Assembly (NCBI GenBank): GCA_018857735.1
Contig: JABMCL010001651.1
Coordinates: forward strand, 62,001-126,000
From: Alviniconcha marisindica
Lineage: Eukaryota > Mollusca > Gastropoda > Provannidae
Direction of reading: 5' to 3'
Length of the DNA stretch: 64,000 bases
The stretch's first letter is position 1, and every line of letters begins with the position of its first letter. The notes under the pieces are model-generated. The model ran no database searches, was not told the origin of the DNA, and saw only the letters and a program-made list of their open reading frames with translations. The position numbers and the translations under genes are program-made. Of this stretch, positions 61,520 to 64,000 are shown one piece after another.

Positions 61520-62060
61520 TCTCATGTCCAAGAGAGTGAAGGAGGTCTTTGAACCTCACCTCTCTGATCATTCACATCAGGTAGTGATGAGTTAATGGGA
61601 CAGCAACAACCAAGGGAGATAGCCATGGGAGGGGGTGAGTGGGGGTGAGGTGAGGGTCAGGGAGATAGAGATGGGGGTGGAGGTGGGAGTGGGGGTCATC
61701 TTTGGATCTCACCTCCCTGACTATTCACATCAGGCAGCGATGAGTTAATGGGACAGCAATGGCAAAGACAAAAAGGAGGTGTGAAGGGATCACCAAGAGG
61801 AAGCCATGCAGCGGAATCTTTGGACCTCACCTCTCAGACTTTTGACACTATTCACATCTGGCAGTGATGAGTTAATGGGACAGCAACAGCAAAGGCATAA
61901 GGGAAGGTGTGAAGGGATTACCACAAGGAAGCCATGCAGAGGGAATCTTTGGACCTCACCCTCTGGCTCTCTGACTATTCACATCACGTGGTGATCAGTT
62001 TTAACGGAGCAGCATCACAAACAGCTCCAGGGAGGTGTGAAGGGATCACTAAGTGTAAGG
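61520..62060. repeat. Tandem repeat, about 125-bp unit
   Basis: About four imperfect copies with TCTTTGGACCTCACCTCTC, TATTCACATCAGGCAGTGAT, GAGTTAATGGGACAGCAAC and GTGAAGGGATCAC. Confidence 0.88.
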
Positions 62061-62799
62061 CCCCTTTGAAGAGCGCCCAGTGGAGAGAAAAACAAACGAC
62101 CAGAGGCCTTGGTTCTCCAGAGTCCAGTCCCTCCCCACCCCCTTGCCCTGTTCGGAGAGAAACTTCTCACCAGAAGGAACACATGACATAAGACAACTGT
62201 TTGGTTTTTAAACTTGCCCCTTGCCACAACTCTAGAACAAAACACTCAGGGCAGGCATCCTCTTCTTTTGTTGTTGTTGTCTGTCTCTTTCTCTGCAGTT
62301 TGGGTTGTTTCTGCTTCTTAGTTCCATCTTGATTGTTGTAAGTTAAGGAATGAGTATTTGAACATATGACTGACACAAACACTTACTCACACACACACAC
62401 ACACATGGAACTTGTTAAGGTTCTGACTAACAGCACTTACAAATCAAAACACCATTCACGGAACTAATTTGCAGGAATCTCACACACCAAAAAACAACAA
62501 CCACACCAAACGGCCTACAGTCCTAGAAACCTTGAGACCTTACGTCTCCCAGAAATCCAAATTTTCTTTCAACACCGATCTCAAATCTTCCCGAGGGAAC
62601 TGGCACCAGTGTGCAAGAGACATTTAGAAATCTTCATGCAATCCTAGTAGCTGCAGTTCTTGGTTTTGGTCGATTTCCGAGCAAGACTTCCCTCTTGAAG
62701 ATCAAGAAGCTCATCCAGCCTGGGTGGTTTTGTTTTCTACGCAGAGCACGCTCCGATGTTTCTCACACATCTAGGCAAAGAATGGTGTACTGGGGGAAT
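62061..62799 (-). other. Probable 3' UTR of the minus-strand membrane protein gene
   Basis: Directly downstream of the stop at 62800 on the minus strand. No other exon is seen. The 3' end is not located. Confidence 0.45.
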
Positions 62800-63595
62800 C
62801 TAGAAATCATCATCGATGCCGGACGTGTGCGTGGTGCCGTTGGTGAAGGAGTGGGAGGCTCGAATCCTGGTTTGCCGCTGACGAAGCTGGGCGGAGGGAG
62901 GCGATTTCTTCTTCCCGTTGGGAATGCGGCGAGCTGGTGACTCGTCAGTGTCTTCGTATGCCTGCAGAAGAAATATTTCTCTGTCACTCACTGGGAAAAG
63001 TACATCATCTCTCTATGACTGCTGTGTGACGTAAACTATTGATAAAATTATATTAACATATGTGAAACTGGGTGCATTTTTGAGCCAACGTTTAATACAA
63101 TCAGTCTGGTTGTTTTGATTTTTTCCCTTTTTTTCTGCATGGAACTCCTGGTTGTACACACAGCAAATCCCCCGACAATTTAATGCACATACACTCACAT
63201 ATCAGACCCACCTGCATCAAGGAATAACAAAACACAAAGGCTAACAAGATACAATGAATAACAAGACAAAGGCTAACAAGATACATGAATAACAAGATAC
63301 AAAGGATAACAAGACATACATGAATAACAAGATACAAGGGATAACAAGACAAAAGCTAACAAGTAACTTGGTGTTTTACACCCAATCAACCATTATGGTT
63401 ATATCAGGCTAACAAGATACAAGGAATAACAAGACACAAAGGATAACAAGATACAAGGAGTAACAAGACATGACTAGTAAAAAAAACCCCAAAGAGTATG
63501 CAAACCTTCCACTTGTTCCAGCGCTGAGCGATGAAAGCACACAGGTAGATGCAGAAGAAACTGCCAAACATCTGCAAAAAGAAAACGGCTCCAAC
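62800..63595 (-). CDS. C-terminus of an unrecognised membrane protein (last two exons)
   Basis: Two minus-strand exons, 63506-63595 and 62800-62961, both in phase 0 with good sites (TGTCTTCAG|GTT, AAG|GTTTGC, TTCTTCTGCAG|GCA). They give 83 residues. The first encodes one hydrophobic segment, AVFFLQMFGSFFCIYLCAFI, followed by AQRWNKWK. The second encodes a polar, basic tail with a KKKSPPSAQLRQRQTR stretch and an acidic end, GIDDDF, typical of a cytosolic tail. I do not recognise the family. The 5' part lies beyond the right edge of the window, so the number of membrane segments is unknown. Confidence 0.7.
63215..63480. repeat. Short tandem repeat in the last intron of the membrane protein gene
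   Basis: Variants of ATAACAAGATACAAGG and AACAAGACAAAGGCT recur about twelve times, interrupted at about 63363-63410. Confidence 0.85.
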
Positions 63596-64000
63596 CTGAA
63601 GACACAAGCTTCATTACGTTGATGATAACAGAGTGGGGTCCTTTACAAATTGCACAACAAACCAGTCTGGTTCCTGGGCTTGCCATATACGGCTGCTTTT
63701 GTGCTTATGTTCTGTGCCAGACTTAAATCACAAGTTTGACATCATCGCTGCTCCAACCATGTCATCTGTCTGCCATTATCCAGATGACAGATGAACTGAC
63801 AGTGGAGGGGAGGTGGGTGGGTGGGGGGCAATCCAATGATGTGCAGTGAAAAGCAAGCCCCATTCAGCCTTACACCTGAGCAGAGGTGAACATGACTCAC
63901 ACCCATCCCATGACAGCCAAATTAAGTCTAAATGCAAGTCCCCACCCCAGAAATATTCACTAGTGGAAATGGCCCCAGAAACTGCATCATTTCATGAACA
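63596..64000. other. No gene recognised
   Basis: Intronic or upstream sequence of the minus-strand membrane protein gene. No exon is visible before the edge. Confidence 0.5.

Overview
The window is nuclear DNA of an animal, most likely a mollusc and probably a gastropod. Four intron-containing genes match animal orthologues, splice signals are canonical GT-AG, a candidate AATAAA signal follows at least one gene, and there is no bacterial gene organisation. The mollusc call is inference, resting on the tRNA-headed SINEs and their 3' tails, many fold-back elements, and a very high load of dinucleotide tracts and minisatellites. Most long open frames here are reading frames through tandem repeats, not genes.

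Layout. 1-6040: repeats, including a MITE with TACAGTG ends whose interior is expanded into tandem arrays, and a TTAA-flanked piggyBac-type MITE. 6041-12838 (+): a cAMP-dependent protein kinase inhibitor (PKI) gene, with a candidate leader exon, two coding exons, a long 3' UTR and an AATAAA. Its introns are largely tandem arrays that begin exactly at the 5' splice sites. 12850-28336: about 15 kb with no gene I can support, made of minisatellites, SINEs, fold-back elements and microsatellites. 28337-33319 (-): a complete six-exon CCDC43 orthologue. 34243-36746 (+): a complete five-exon LIPT1 (mitochondrial lipoyltransferase), head to head with CCDC43 across about 0.9 kb. 39189-46802 (+): a complete eight-exon UQCC1 (complex III assembly factor), with large minisatellites in introns 6 and 7. 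47142-48130 (-): the 3' end of a LINE. 49807-50275 and 52291-52693: fold-back elements. 54212-55105 (+): an unrecognised open frame followed by a decayed reverse transcriptase. 55106-62799: simple sequence and tandem duplications, probably partly 3' UTR of the next gene. 62800-63595 (-): the last two exons of an unrecognised membrane protein whose 5' part lies beyond the window.

How the genes relate. LIPT1 and UQCC1 both encode proteins with basic, Ser/Arg-rich N-termini expected to enter mitochondria: one lipoylates 2-oxoacid dehydrogenases, the other helps build respiratory complex III. CCDC43 and LIPT1 may share a bidirectional promoter. PKI is a separate nucleocytoplasmic regulator of PKA. 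There is no operon and no evidence of one shared pathway. The most unusual signal is tandem repeats that copy splice-site sequence: 5' splice sites in PKI and an acceptor-like sequence in UQCC1.
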